DNA of 64,000 nucleotides from Rhizobium oryzicola (lineage in GTDB: Bacteria > Pseudomonadota > Alphaproteobacteria > Rhizobiales > Rhizobiaceae): contig NZ_JAUKWQ010000003.1 in assembly GCF_030504645.1 (NCBI RefSeq), forward strand, positions 186,001-250,000, read 5' to 3'. The position numbers and the translations under genes were made by a program. Positions 42,716 to 52,186 of the stretch are shown one piece after another. The notes under the pieces are model-generated. The model was not told the origin of the DNA. It worked only from the letters and a program-made list of their open reading frames with translations, and ran no database searches. Numbering within the stretch: the stretch's first letter is position 1; the number at the start of each line of letters is the position of its first letter.

Positions 42716-44787
42716 CAACGCCTCTCGATGATGACATTGCCAAGTTCATCCACCCGCGCAGTCAGATCCGGATCGACAAGCACCGTGGCATCCGGCTGTT
42801 CGAGGATGGCCGGACCATTGATCAGGGCGCCAACCGGCAATTCCAGGCGGGCATAGATGGCTGTGTCGTGCCAAGCTCCGTCAAACCAGACCGGACGGCT
42901 GCCGCGCGCTGCCTTTTCCACTGAGCATTCTGCATCAGGTGCAAGCGCCTTCAGGCTGAAATGCGGGCGACGGCCGATTGCGGCGGTGCGCAGGTTGACA
43001 ATCTTCGCCTTCAATCCGGGCAGAAGCCGGCTGAAGGAGGCACGATAGGCGGTATCGAAGGCGTCCTGCACGAGTTGGCGGGTGACACCCGTGGACCCGT
43101 TGGCAATCGAGAGCGGCAGCGGCACGGAGACGGTATGGGTCTGGCCGACATAATGCATGTCGAGTTCGAACAGGATGTCGACGCGGTCCATCTGAAGGCC
43201 GGCCTCATGCACGATACGACCTGCAGCTTCCGCCTCCGCAACCATGCGTGCGTCAAGCACGGCTTCATCCAGGGCATCCACCGTGAGGTTCACCGTCTGC
43301 ACCTGATCATGTCTGATATCGGCGATCACGCAGCCGAGTGCCGAGGTGACACCCGGATACCGCGGCACGAGTGCCGCCTGCAGGCCAACATCCTTGATCA
43401 GCGCACCCGCATGCAGCGCGCCGCCGCCGCCGAAGGGCACGGCCACGAACTTTGCCGGGTCGTGCCCACGTTCGATGGAGACAAGGCGGATGGCCCCCGC
43501 CATGCGTCCGTCAGCCACGCGCACGATCGCTTCCGCCGCTTCCATGACGCCGAGGCCACATGGCCCAGCCACATGCTCCGCGATGGCAGCCTTTGCGGCT
43601 TCGACGTCCAGCCGCGACAGCTTGCCGCCGATCGGACGTTCGGCATTGATACGGCCGAGAACGATGTTGGCGTCCGTCAGGGTCGGGCGGGTATTGCCCT
43701 GTCCGTAGGCGACCGGACCGGGACGGGAGCCTGCGCTTTCCGGCCCGACCTGCAAGAGGCCACCGGCATCGACATGCGCAATCGAGCCGCCGCCAGCGCC
43801 GATCGTGGTGATCTCGATCATCGGCGTGCGGACGACAAGACCGAAATCGATCGTGGTCTGGGCGGCAAGCGAGGTCTGCCCGTCAACGACCAGCGACACG
43901 TCGAAAGAGGTGCCGCCGAGATCGCCGGTGATGATGTTGGGATAGCCTGCCGCCTTGGAGATCGCCGCTGCTGCAATAACGCCCGCAGCCGGGCCGGATA
44001 GTGCGGTTCGCACCGGCAACCGGCTGGCGGTTTCGGTCGACATGACACCGCCATTTGACTGAACGATATGGAAGGGACCGGCAAAGGCCTCGCCTTTCAG
44101 TGCATCCTGCAGCTTGCCGAGATAGCCGCCCACGACGGGTTGGAGATAGGCATTCAGTGCCGTGGTGGAGGTTCGTTCGAACTCGCGGATTTCCGGCAGG
44201 ATCTGCGCCGACGAGGCGAGATTGCCATTCGGCCAGACGGAGCGCGCCGCCTCCAACGCTGCCAGTTCATTGGCGGGATTGGCATAGGCATTGATGAAGC
44301 AGATGGCGAGCGCCTCGGCACCAGCGGCGAGCGCTTTCAGCGCCGCAGCGCGAACTTCCTCGGGATCGAGCGCCTCTCGCACCGTTCCGTCCGCAAGCAC
44401 GCGCTCGCTGACCTCGAAACGCATGTCGCGTTCAATGACGGGAATGAAATCCCCCCACAGGCCCCAGGTGTTCAGACGGTCGCGGCGGCGCATTTCAAGC
44501 ACGTCGCGGAAGCCCTTTGTGGTGATCAGCGCGGTTCTCGCACCCTTGCGCTCCAGAAGCGCATTCGTGCCGACGGTCGTGCCGTGCACGATGGAGCCGA
44601 GATCGGCAATGGCGCCGAAGGATTTCAGCCCTTCGATGAAACCGACCGCTTCGTCACCACGATTGGAGGACACTTTCGCGGTGCGAAATTTGCCGGTCGC
44701 CTCTTCATAGTAGAAGAGATCGGTAAACGTGCCGCCGACATCGACGCCGACGACCGCGCCGTTCAAGCTCTTGATATGGCTGTTCAT
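42715..44787 (-). CDS. hyuA: Hydantoinase/oxoprolinase subunit A (HyuA family)
   Basis: ATP-dependent ring-opening hydrolase subunit of 690 residues with the actin-like ATPase fold shared by N-methylhydantoinase, 5-oxoprolinase and acetone carboxylase. Visible elements are GVDVGGTFTDLFYY (phosphate loop), GTTVGTNALLERKGARTALITTKGFRDVLEMRRRDR, GDLGGTSFDVSLVVDG, and SIERGHDPAKFVAVPFGGGGALHA. It overlaps hyuB by 4 bp and the last gene by 1 bp. Two-subunit members cleave cyclic amides or imides using ATP. The lactam, imide or ketone used here is not readable from sequence. Confidence 0.94.
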   Translation of the reverse strand: MNSHIKSLNGAVVGVDVGGTFTDLFYYEEATGKFRTAKVSSNRGDEAVGFIEGLKSFGAIADLGSIVHGTTVGTNALLERKGARTALITTKGFRDVLEMRRRDRLNTWGLWGDFIPVIERDMRFEVSERVLADGTVREALDPEEVRAAALKALAAGAEALAICFINAYANPANELAALEAARSVWPNGNLASSAQILPEIREFERTSTTALNAYLQPVVGGYLGKLQDALKGEAFAGPFHIVQSNGGVMSTETASRLPVRTALSGPAAGVIAAAAISKAAGYPNIITGDLGGTSFDVSLVVDGQTSLAAQTTIDFGLVVRTPMIEITTIGAGGGSIAHVDAGGLLQVGPESAGSRPGPVAYGQGNTRPTLTDANIVLGRINAERPIGGKLSRLDVEAAKAAIAEHVAGPCGLGVMEAAEAIVRVADGRMAGAIRLVSIERGHDPAKFVAVPFGGGGALHAGALIKDVGLQAALVPRYPGVTSALGCVIADIRHDQVQTVNLTVDALDEAVLDARMVAEAEAAGRIVHEAGLQMDRVDILFELDMHYVGQTHTVSVPLPLSIANGSTGVTRQLVQDAFDTAYRASFSRLLPGLKAKIVNLRTAAIGRRPHFSLKALAPDAECSVEKAARGSRPVWFDGAWHDTAIYARLELPVGALINGPAILEQPDATVLVDPDLTARVDELGNVIIERR

Positions 44788-46520
44788 GCGGCTTTTCCTT
44801 CACGTAAGATATTGGTCGCCGTCACATCGACCTGTCCGTCCTTGTCGATCTCGACGCCATAGACTTTCCGGGCATTCTCGCGGTTGACGAAGCCGAGGCG
44901 GACGTCGCGCGCAACCTTTTCCGGTGCGCGGGTCAGCGGATTGCCGTAGCCGCCGCCGCCAGGCGATTCGATGCGCACCTTCTGGCCGGCGCGAACCCGA
45001 ACGTCTGTAACCTTGGAGGCGAGCGGCGGCGAGCGCTCGCCATCCTCGCTCTCCCAGGTGAAGCGGTTGAGGCCGCCTTCCATGCCTCCGGCAACGCCCG
45101 GCGGGGCATAGACACCGCGTTCCCCCAAGAGAAACACGTCGGCATCGGTCAGCGTCTCGACTTCATAGACGGAGCCAACGCCGCCGCGATGGTAGCCTGC
45201 ACCAGCGGAATCCGGCCGCAAGGCCCATTGCGTGAAGACGACGGGATAGGAGGCTTCCAGGATTTCCGCGGGCGGAATGGTCGCCATCGAAATCGGGTTG
45301 TTGGCGTGGTTCAATCCGTCGCTTTCCGGATTGCCGCCGAGCCCACCGCCGAAGAAGGAGAACATCACATAGCGGGAGCCGTCGCCGCGGTAGCCTGCGA
45401 TCGACAGCGCATTGATCGTGCCGAAGGGCGCCGCTGTTGCGCGGGAAGGATCGGCCTTGGCAAGCGCACCAAACACGACACCGATGACGCGCAGGATGGT
45501 TTCCGTGTAACCGCCGACCGGCTTCGGCGGCTTCACGCCGAGCAGTGTCGTTTCGGGGATCACGAAGGTGATCGGGCGCAGGCAGCCGGCATTGGCCGGC
45601 ACGGACGTGAAGACGTGTTTCAGCGCCACGTAGCAGCAGGCGGCAGCGGTCGAATAGGCGATGTTGAGCGGACCGGCGCAAGGGGCGGACGAGCGCGAGA
45701 AATCGAGCACCATCTCATCGCCATTGATGGTGAGATCAAGTGCGATGGTGAGGCGTTCCGGCGTGATGCCGTCATTGTCGAGGTAATCCTCGAAACTGTA
45801 GGTGCCGTCCGGTAGCGCCCGGATGGCATCGCGCATCATGGCGTCAGCGCGATCAGAGAAGACATCGAAGGCCTGCGCGACCGTCTTGTCGCCATAGGCA
45901 TCGAGCAGTTCCGATAGCCGCCGCTCGCCGAGATCAAGCGCGTTCAGTTGCCCGTTCAGGTCGCCGTAATTGGAGGTGGGCACGCGGGAATTGGCGGCCA
46001 GAATGTCGAGGAGGTCGCGGTTCATGACGCCCTTTGACACCAGCTTGACCGGCGGGATGCGGACGCCTTCCTGGAAGCTTTCGGTAGCCTTGGCGTTGAA
46101 TCCACCAGGCACGTTGCCGCCGATGTCCAGCCAGTGGCCGACAGAGGCGATCCAGCAATAGAGCGTGCCGCCGCGAAACACCGGGCGTACCAGGCGGAAG
46201 TCGTTCAGATGCGTGCCGCCGGCATAGGGGTCATTGAAGATGTAGGTGTCGCCGGGGTTGAGGTCGCCATCGACGGCGACCTTGTCGATCACGGCCTTCA
46301 CGGCGAATGCCATGGCACCCACGAAGATCGGCAGGCCGCGGGTACCCTGCACCAGCGTTGCACCGGTCTCGGCATGATAGAGGCCGTGGCATGCATCGCG
46401 GGCTTCGGCAATGATCGGATTGAAGGCGGAGCGGTAGAGCGTGGCGTCCATCTCGTCGGCAATCTGCTCCAGACGGCCGTTCAGGATGGTGAGCGTGACG
46501 GGATCAAGAGCGCTTTTCAT
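44784..46520 (-). CDS. hyuB: Hydantoinase/oxoprolinase subunit B (HyuB family)
   Basis: Partner subunit of 578 residues. It opens DPVTLTILNGRLEQIADEMDATLYRSAFNPIIAEARDACHGLYHAETG and continues with NDPYAGGTHLNDFRLVRPVF, FDFSRSSAPCAGPLNIAYSTAAACCYVALKHVF-type sequence and GGGLGGNPESDGLNH, all typical of HyuB. It overlaps the lyase gene upstream by 4 bp and hyuA downstream by 4 bp, so the three are translationally coupled. Together with HyuA it should form an A2B2-type complex in the cytoplasm. Confidence 0.94.
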   Translation of the reverse strand: MKSALDPVTLTILNGRLEQIADEMDATLYRSAFNPIIAEARDACHGLYHAETGATLVQGTRGLPIFVGAMAFAVKAVIDKVAVDGDLNPGDTYIFNDPYAGGTHLNDFRLVRPVFRGGTLYCWIASVGHWLDIGGNVPGGFNAKATESFQEGVRIPPVKLVSKGVMNRDLLDILAANSRVPTSNYGDLNGQLNALDLGERRLSELLDAYGDKTVAQAFDVFSDRADAMMRDAIRALPDGTYSFEDYLDNDGITPERLTIALDLTINGDEMVLDFSRSSAPCAGPLNIAYSTAAACCYVALKHVFTSVPANAGCLRPITFVIPETTLLGVKPPKPVGGYTETILRVIGVVFGALAKADPSRATAAPFGTINALSIAGYRGDGSRYVMFSFFGGGLGGNPESDGLNHANNPISMATIPPAEILEASYPVVFTQWALRPDSAGAGYHRGGVGSVYEVETLTDADVFLLGERGVYAPPGVAGGMEGGLNRFTWESEDGERSPPLASKVTDVRVRAGQKVRIESPGGGGYGNPLTRAPEKVARDVRLGFVNRENARKVYGVEIDKDGQVDVTATNILREGKAA

Positions 46521-47434
46521 GCGGCGTCGTCTTTCGTGTTGCCCTTGGAGGATGGAGATGGACGAGCTGCGTCGAACTGTTCGTAGCGGCGGCCAAGGTC
46601 CAGCATTTGCGGCGTGCCAATGAGATCGTTCAGCATGCCGAAATCGAACATCCGGCTGGAGAAGGGGGCATTGGTGCCGTGCTCGTGCAGCGATGCGTAA
46701 TAGTCCTGCGCGGTGCGGGCCAGCGCGCGCACAATGCCACCGGGGAAGATCACGATGCTGTAGCCCATCTGGCCCAACTCGGCGGCGGAGAACATCGGCG
46801 TATTGCCGCCTTCCACCATGTTGGCCAACAGCGGGCGACGACCGGCAAGGGCGGTGCTGACGGCGGTCAGTTGCTCGGCGGAGCGCGGCGCTTCGACAAA
46901 TAGTATGTCGGCGCCTGCCTCGGCATAAAGCGCGGCGCGGTCGATCGCTGCCTCCAGTCCTTCGATGGCGACTGCGTCGGTGCGTGCGATGATCAGGGTG
47001 TCCTCGGAGGCTCGCGCATCGACAGCCGCCTTCACCTTGCCGGCCATTTCCTGGGCTGAGACGATGCTCTTATCCTGTAGATGGCCGCAGCGCTTCGGCA
47101 GCGTCTGGTCTTCCAGCTGGATGGCGCTGGCACCGGCCCGTTCAAAGGTCTTCACGGTGCGCTGCACGTTGAGCGCGTTGCCGTAACCATTGTCGGCGTC
47201 GACAATCAGTGGCGTTTCCACCCGCTGGCGAACGAGGCTGATGACATCAGCGACTTCGGTCATGGAAACGAGCCCGATATCCGGTCGACCGAGCCGGGTG
47301 TAGGCAATCGCGGCGCCTGAAAGATAGAGCGCGGAAAAGCCGGCATCCGTGGCGATCGATGCCGTCAGCGCATCGAAGACGCCGGGTGCGACGATCGTTC
47401 GGCCATCCGAGAGATGTTTTTTGAGAGGCGTCAT
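46517..47434 (-). CDS. Isocitrate lyase/PEP mutase-family lyase (methylisocitrate or dimethylmalate lyase-like)
   Basis: Lyase of 305 residues with a TIM-barrel fold. The catalytic loop is KRCGH (114-118): the cysteine is the proton donor of true C-C lyases such as 2-methylisocitrate lyase and 2,3-dimethylmalate lyase and is absent from PEP mutase. Metal ligands lie in LIVDADNGYGN (76-86) and LEDQ. The expected reaction is retro-aldol cleavage of a 2-hydroxy-dicarboxylate to pyruvate, glyoxylate or a related keto acid plus a second acid. The ATG lies 181 bp after livF, and it overlaps hyuB by 4 bp. Confidence 0.92.
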   Translation of the reverse strand: MTPLKKHLSDGRTIVAPGVFDALTASIATDAGFSALYLSGAAIAYTRLGRPDIGLVSMTEVADVISLVRQRVETPLIVDADNGYGNALNVQRTVKTFERAGASAIQLEDQTLPKRCGHLQDKSIVSAQEMAGKVKAAVDARASEDTLIIARTDAVAIEGLEAAIDRAALYAEAGADILFVEAPRSAEQLTAVSTALAGRRPLLANMVEGGNTPMFSAAELGQMGYSIVIFPGGIVRALARTAQDYYASLHEHGTNAPFSSRMFDFGMLNDLIGTPQMLDLGRRYEQFDAARPSPSSKGNTKDDAA

Positions 47435-47615
47435 GTTCTGTCCTTCATCGCGAGAGCAACGGCAAAGCGTTGCGATCCGGCGGATTGGTCGCGGCCGCGT
47501 TTGTCGCGACGGCGGGCGGTGTCGGCATCCGGTCTTTGTCGCGTTGCCAAACTTCGGCGACGCGATCGGAATGGCGGTGCAAGGAAAGGGGCTTGAGGGG
47601 TGTCATCCGTCTTCC

Positions 47616-48314
47616 TCAAAGCCCGAGGTAAGCGCGCTTGAGATCCGGATCGGCTGCGATATCCGCTGCGGAACCGGACATGGTGACGAGCCCGTTTTCG
47701 ATGATGTAGGCCCGGTGGGCGATCTCCAGCGACTGGACCACGTTCTGCTCGACCAGCATGATCGGCAGTCCATCGGCGTTCAGTCGCTTGATCAGTTCGA
47801 ACATTTCCTCGACCAGCAGCGGCGAGAGGCCGAGTGAGGGTTCGTCGAGGATCAGGAGCTTCGGTTCAGCCATCATGCCGCGACCGATCGCCAGCATTTG
47901 CTGTTCGCCGCCGGAGAGCGTGCCGGCCATCTGCGTCATGCGCTGCCGCAGCTTGGGAAAGGTCTCGTAAACCCGCTCCATGTTGCGGGCACGGCTGGCG
48001 CGTCCGCGCCGGTAGCTTCCCAGCTCCAGATTTTCCTGGATACTCATGTTGGGGAAGATCTTGCGACCCTCCGGCACATGGATAAGCCCCGCTTCAACGG
48101 CTGCGATCGGCGAGCCGCCGAGCGGCTTTCCGTCAAAGGTGATGGAGCCGGAGGTCAGCGCAAGAAGGCCTGATAGCGCCTTGTTGAGCGTCGTCTTGCC
48201 GACGCCGTTGGCGCCGAGGACGGCGACGATCTCGCCCTGGCCCACCGAAAGGTCGATGCCGCGCAGCACTTCCACGCCGCCATAGCCGGTGCGGATACTC
48301 TTGACGTCAAGCAT
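47616..48314 (-). CDS. livF: Branched-chain amino acid-type ABC transporter ATP-binding protein (LivF-like)
   Basis: ATPase of 232 residues. The ATG at 48314 (MLDVKSIRTGYGGVEVLRGIDLSVGQGE) is chosen over in-frame codons inside livG. Walker A GANGVGKT, signature LSGGEQQMLAIGRGMM and Walker B LLILDEPSLGLSP are those of LivF. It overlaps livG by 8 bp. An arginine-rich open frame fills the 181-bp gap to the next gene but starts with TTG and looks non-coding. Confidence 0.95.
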   Translation of the reverse strand: MLDVKSIRTGYGGVEVLRGIDLSVGQGEIVAVLGANGVGKTTLNKALSGLLALTSGSITFDGKPLGGSPIAAVEAGLIHVPEGRKIFPNMSIQENLELGSYRRGRASRARNMERVYETFPKLRQRMTQMAGTLSGGEQQMLAIGRGMMAEPKLLILDEPSLGLSPLLVEEMFELIKRLNADGLPIMLVEQNVVQSLEIAHRAYIIENGLVTMSGSAADIAADPDLKRAYLGL

Positions 48315-49056
48315 GGGCGCCTCCGAGATTGGCGATGCGGGCGGCGGCGCCCTTGCCGAGATAGGCCTCGATGACACCAGCATCATTGCAAACGGCTGCA
48401 GGCGATCCCTCTGCAATCATCTGGCCCTGCGCCAGCACATAGACCTCCTCACAAAGGTTCATTACCGCCTGCATGACATGTTCGATCATGAAGATGGTGA
48501 CGCCGTCGTCGCGGATGGCGCGGATGACCGGGATGATGTCGCGTATTTCCGATGGGTTGAGACCGGCCAGCACTTCGTCGAGCAGCAGAAGCTTGGGTTC
48601 GGTCGCCAACGCGCGGGCCAGTTCCAGCCGCTTGCGGCCTGCCACTGTCAGGTTCGAGGCCGGCTGTTCCAGTTCCCCGCCAAGTCCGACCCGTTCGGCG
48701 ACCGCCCGGGCTTTGGCAATGGCGTCGTCTGTGTGGGGGTGGCGCAGATAGCTGCCAACTGTGATATTCTCCAGCACGTTCAATCCTTGGAAGGGCTGGA
48801 CGATCTGGAAGGTGCGGGCAATGCCGAGCTGCGCACGTTGATGCGGCTTGAGGCGCGTGATGTCGTTTCCCTGCCAGAGCACCTGTCCACCGGTCGGCTG
48901 CAGGAAGCCTGCAATCACGGCAAACATCGTGGTCTTGCCGGCGCCATTGGGGCCAATCAGACCCGTGATCGACCCTTTCCGAACGGCAAGGGAGGCTTGG
49001 TCCACGGCGGTCAGGCCGCCGAAACGCATGGTGATGGTTTCCGTCCTGAGCATCAT
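48307..49056 (-). CDS. livG: Branched-chain amino acid-type ABC transporter ATP-binding protein (LivG-like)
   Basis: ATPase of 249 residues. It opens LRTETITMRFGGLTAVDQASLAVRKGSITGLIGPNGAGKTTMF with Walker A GPNGAGKT; the signature region is reduced to LTVAGRKRLELARALATEPKLLLLDEVLAGLNPSE, the usual LivG style. It ends EAYLGKGAA. A second ATG immediately follows the first. It overlaps livM by 4 bp and livF by 8 bp. Confidence 0.95.
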   Translation of the reverse strand: MMLRTETITMRFGGLTAVDQASLAVRKGSITGLIGPNGAGKTTMFAVIAGFLQPTGGQVLWQGNDITRLKPHQRAQLGIARTFQIVQPFQGLNVLENITVGSYLRHPHTDDAIAKARAVAERVGLGGELEQPASNLTVAGRKRLELARALATEPKLLLLDEVLAGLNPSEIRDIIPVIRAIRDDGVTIFMIEHVMQAVMNLCEEVYVLAQGQMIAEGSPAAVCNDAGVIEAYLGKGAAARIANLGGAHA

Positions 49057-50021
49057 GCGGCGATCCTCCGTGCAAGACCCGGAGCAAAACGGCGCAGCAG
49101 GCCAAGTACGCCTCCAGAGGCGAAGGCGACGACGCCGATCAGCACGACGGCAAACACCATCAGGTCGATGCCGGGCGTTCGTCCGGCGAAACTCTTGGTC
49201 AGTTCACCCAGCCCGTGCAATGTGACGGTGCCGATCAGGGGTCCGAGCACCAGTCCGCGCCCGCCTACCAGTGGTGCCAGAAGAGCTTCGATCGAGATCC
49301 ACACGCCGAAGCCGATATTGGCATCGATGTAGAGAAAGTTCTGCACGTAGAGAACGCCGGCAGCCGCCGTCATGGCGCCGGAGAGGCTGATTGCCTTCAA
49401 CTTGACGGCCAGCACATCGACGCCCAACGCCCGTGCGGCATCCTCGTTTTCACGCACCGCCACCAGCTGGGCGCCAAACCGCGAACCGGCAATGGCACGG
49501 CTGATGACGAGCCCGACAAACACGAAAGCGAGTGCCAGCCATAGGAAGGAGGCCCGACTTTCGAACTGCATGTTGGCAAGACCCGGTTTCAGCTTGAGCA
49601 GCAGGCCGGCCGCTCCCCCGGTCCATTCGGAGGCATTGGCGAGAATGCGCATGAGTTCCGCGAAAGCGAGCGTGATCAGGGCGAAATAGGAACCGCGCAG
49701 GCCGGCCCGGAAGCTCAGGAAGCCGAGAATGAAGCCGGCGCCAGCCCCTGCCACCAGCGCCAGGATGAACGCAACCCAGGCATTGATGCCGAAATGGAAC
49801 TGCAGCATCGCCGCTGTGTAGCAGCCGATGCCGAAGAAGAATGCATGGCCGAAGGAGGTCTGACCGGCAACGCCGCCCAGAATGTTCCAGCCTTGCGCAG
49901 CCAAGGTGATGATCAGCGCCATCGCCATGAAGTTGGCGAGGGCGTTGGAGGAAAAGACCAGCGGCACCAGCGCGAGCGCTGCGGTGACCAGTATGATGGG
50001 AATATAATTGTTTAGCTTCAT
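49053..50021 (-). CDS. livM: Branched-chain amino acid-type ABC transporter permease (LivM-like)
   Basis: Inner-membrane permease of 322 residues with eight or more spans. GWNILGGVAGQTSFGHAFFFGIGCYTAAML is the hallmark of LivM, followed by ESRASFLWLALAFVFVGLVISRAIAGSRFGAQLVAVRENEDAARALGVDVLAVKLKA. It overlaps livH by 4 bp. The importer is of the type that also carries amides, urea and aromatic acids, so the name does not fix the solute. Confidence 0.95.
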   Translation of the reverse strand: MKLNNYIPIILVTAALALVPLVFSSNALANFMAMALIITLAAQGWNILGGVAGQTSFGHAFFFGIGCYTAAMLQFHFGINAWVAFILALVAGAGAGFILGFLSFRAGLRGSYFALITLAFAELMRILANASEWTGGAAGLLLKLKPGLANMQFESRASFLWLALAFVFVGLVISRAIAGSRFGAQLVAVRENEDAARALGVDVLAVKLKAISLSGAMTAAAGVLYVQNFLYIDANIGFGVWISIEALLAPLVGGRGLVLGPLIGTVTLHGLGELTKSFAGRTPGIDLMVFAVVLIGVVAFASGGVLGLLRRFAPGLARRIAA

Positions 50022-50890
50022 GCCTTTGCTCCGAACAGGCCGGTCGGCTTCAGGAGCAGAACCAGGATGAAGATGATGAAGATGCCGATCTGGCCAAGGC
50101 TTTCGCCGAGGAGCAGGCCGCTCAGGCTTTCCACCAGGCCGATCAGCAGGCCGCCGATCATGGCGCCTGGAATTGAGCCCATGCCGCCGAGGACGACGAT
50201 GGTGAAAGCGATGTTGACGAAGGCGCCGCCGATCCGCGGGTTGACATAAAAGGTCGGCATCAAAAGGCCTGCCGCGACGGCCAGCGCCGCACAGCCCAGA
50301 CCGAACGTCAGTGCGTAGACATGGCCGACATCAATGCCCATCAGGCTCGCGCCCAGTTTCTCGCGCGCAACGGCGCGGATCGCCTTGCCGGCATCCGTGC
50401 GGCTCATGATGAACCAGAGCAGGGCGGTGACGATGAGCGATCCCGCAAAGCCGACGAGACGCGGAGAGGAAATCAGGAAGGGACCGGCTTCGACGATCGA
50501 AAACGCGAAGTCGGAGTTGATCGAGCGCGTATCAGAGCCGAAACCTGCCAGCAGCGCATTTTCGATGAAGATTGAAATGCCAAGCGTGATCAACAGGATG
50601 TTGCCGTCTTCGCCTTTGGCGGCCGGGCCTATGATCAGCCGCTGAACGCCATAGCCGAGGCAGAAGAAGACCGTTGCCAGCACGAGAATGGAAAGATAGG
50701 GGTCGATGCCGAAGAGCGTCTTCAGGCCCCAGACGGCGAACATGGCGCTGGCCAAAATCGCCCCATGGGCAAAGTTGATGATGTGGAGCACGCCGTAGAC
50801 GAGCGTCAGCCCGAGCGCGATCAGCGCGTAGATCGCGCCGGTCAGCAATCCGTTGATAACAGCCTCGATGAGGATGGTGGGGGAATACAT
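50018..50890 (-). CDS. livH: Branched-chain amino acid-type ABC transporter permease (LivH-like)
   Basis: Inner-membrane permease of 290 residues. VINGLLTGAIYALIALGLTLVYGVLHIINFAHGAILASAMFAVW is the LivH signature, and GKAIRAVAREKLGASLMGIDVGHVYALTFGLGCALAV-type sequence supplies the coupling loop. The ATG at 50890 is 72 bp after the binding-protein stop, with a hairpin in the gap. Confidence 0.95.
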   Translation of the reverse strand: MYSPTILIEAVINGLLTGAIYALIALGLTLVYGVLHIINFAHGAILASAMFAVWGLKTLFGIDPYLSILVLATVFFCLGYGVQRLIIGPAAKGEDGNILLITLGISIFIENALLAGFGSDTRSINSDFAFSIVEAGPFLISSPRLVGFAGSLIVTALLWFIMSRTDAGKAIRAVAREKLGASLMGIDVGHVYALTFGLGCAALAVAAGLLMPTFYVNPRIGGAFVNIAFTIVVLGGMGSIPGAMIGGLLIGLVESLSGLLLGESLGQIGIFIIFILVLLLKPTGLFGAKA

Positions 50891-50924
50891 TTTCCAGTCC
50901 GAGCGGTTGCGTTGCAGGTGGGCA

Positions 50925-50944
50925 GATCCCGCGTAAACGGGATC
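50925..50944 (-). repeat. Intercistronic hairpin between binding-protein and livH genes
   Basis: GATCCCG (50925-50931) and CGGGATC (50938-50944) form a 7-bp stem with a 6-nt loop in the 72-bp gap. It corresponds in position to the hairpins of the other importers in this window. Confidence 0.6.
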
Positions 50945-50962
50945 CGCCGCGGATCGGCAACC

Positions 50963-52186
50963 TCAGCGATTGGCTGGGAATATCGGCTTCGCGTCGGAAA
51001 AGTCCGTGGGATAGACGACCTTGATCTGACCCTTCTGGACCTGCGTCGAAACAGGCGCCGCACCCATGTTCTGCCCGTTGACGAACTTGGTCTCGCCATA
51101 GGGCATCAGGTGATCCTTGAAGGTCGAGGTGTTGAGCGCCTCAATGACCTTGCCGCGGTCTGCCGCACCCGCCCGTTCCAGCGCATCCGCCAGGAGCGCG
51201 ACGGAGGAATAGTTGAGCGGAATGTTGTAGTTGTACGGTTTGCCGACCGCTTCCACGCGCGCCTGGACGGCCTTGGAGCGCTCGTTGCGCGGATCGTACC
51301 AGTGATTGCAATCCATCACGCCTTCTGCGGCTTCCGGGAATTCCGCCACGAAGCGGCGGTTGGATGCCGCGCCGTTCAGGACCGAGTAAACGGCCTTCGG
51401 GCGTACGCGCTGCTGCTGCATGGTGCGGGCGAGCAGGACCGTTTCGCCGTAATAGGTGCTCGGGATGATGAGATCGGGATTGAGGCTGCGCAGTCGCAGC
51501 GTGACGTTGGAGAGATCGCGCGAGGGCGTCGGTACGGCAATCTGTTCCAGGATCTCGAAGCCGTATTTCGGTAGTTCGGTTGCCATCAGCTTGGCAAGGC
51601 CGGTTCCGAAAAGGCCGTCTTCATGTACCAGTGCTACGGTCTTTGCCGGCTTGCCGGCAGCTTCGTTGATGCGCACGAGGTTCTGGATTGCTGCCGCGGT
51701 GCAGATGGAAAAGCCCGGTGCAAAGCGGAATGTGTTCTTCAATCCGCGTCCGGTGATCTGGTCGGAGACGCCAACATCGACCAGGTACGGCAGGTCGTAA
51801 CGGGAGGCTGCCTGCGAGGCGGCAAGGCAGATGGGGCTTGCAAAGCCGCCGACGATCGCAACGACACCCTCCTCCTGCATGCGCTCGACTTCCTGCGTGC
51901 CCGCTTCCGGCGTGGAGCGGGCGTCGCCGAAGACCATCTGCAGCTTCGCACCGCCGAGCGACTTGATGCCGCCGGCCTTGTTGATGTCTTCGATTGCAAG
52001 TTCTGCACCGAGGCGGCCATATTCGCCATCCTGGGCCAGCGCCCCGGTCACCGGCTGAAGAATTCCGACCTTGATCGGAGCAGGTTCTGCGGCCCGGAGC
52101 ACGGCGGGGGCAGAGAGTGTTGCAAGGGCTGCAGCGCCGCCTTTGAGGACGGTTCTACGGTTCAGATGGGTCTCGACCAGTTTCAT
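50963..52186 (-). CDS. Branched-chain amino acid-type ABC transporter substrate-binding protein (LivK-like)
   Basis: Periplasmic binding protein of the Leu/Ile/Val-type (family 6), 407 residues. The ATG at 52186 follows GAGGAGAAC. The N-terminus MKLVETHLNRRTVLKGGAAALATLSAPAVLRAAE is a likely Tat signal (NRRTVLK). The mature start IKVGILQPVTGALAQDGEYGRLGAELAIEDINKAGG and the AIVGGFASPICLAAS section are family landmarks. The first 31 bases of the gene lie inside the 3' end of the GntR gene, so binding-protein translation begins within the regulator's frame. Confidence 0.94.
   Translation of the reverse strand: MKLVETHLNRRTVLKGGAAALATLSAPAVLRAAEPAPIKVGILQPVTGALAQDGEYGRLGAELAIEDINKAGGIKSLGGAKLQMVFGDARSTPEAGTQEVERMQEEGVVAIVGGFASPICLAASQAASRYDLPYLVDVGVSDQITGRGLKNTFRFAPGFSICTAAAIQNLVRINEAAGKPAKTVALVHEDGLFGTGLAKLMATELPKYGFEILEQIAVPTPSRDLSNVTLRLRSLNPDLIIPSTYYGETVLLARTMQQQRVRPKAVYSVLNGAASNRRFVAEFPEAAEGVMDCNHWYDPRNERSKAVQARVEAVGKPYNYNIPLNYSSVALLADALERAGAADRGKVIEALNTSTFKDHLMPYGETKFVNGQNMGAAPVSTQVQKGQIKVVYPTDFSDAKPIFPANR

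Noticed and set aside
47431..47619. 62-codon frame linking the livF stop to the lyase start, overlapping both
   Set aside because: Coupled-looking ends are tempting, but it starts with TTG, lacks a ribosome site, and encodes an arginine-rich low-complexity sequence. I leave the 181-bp gap without a gene.
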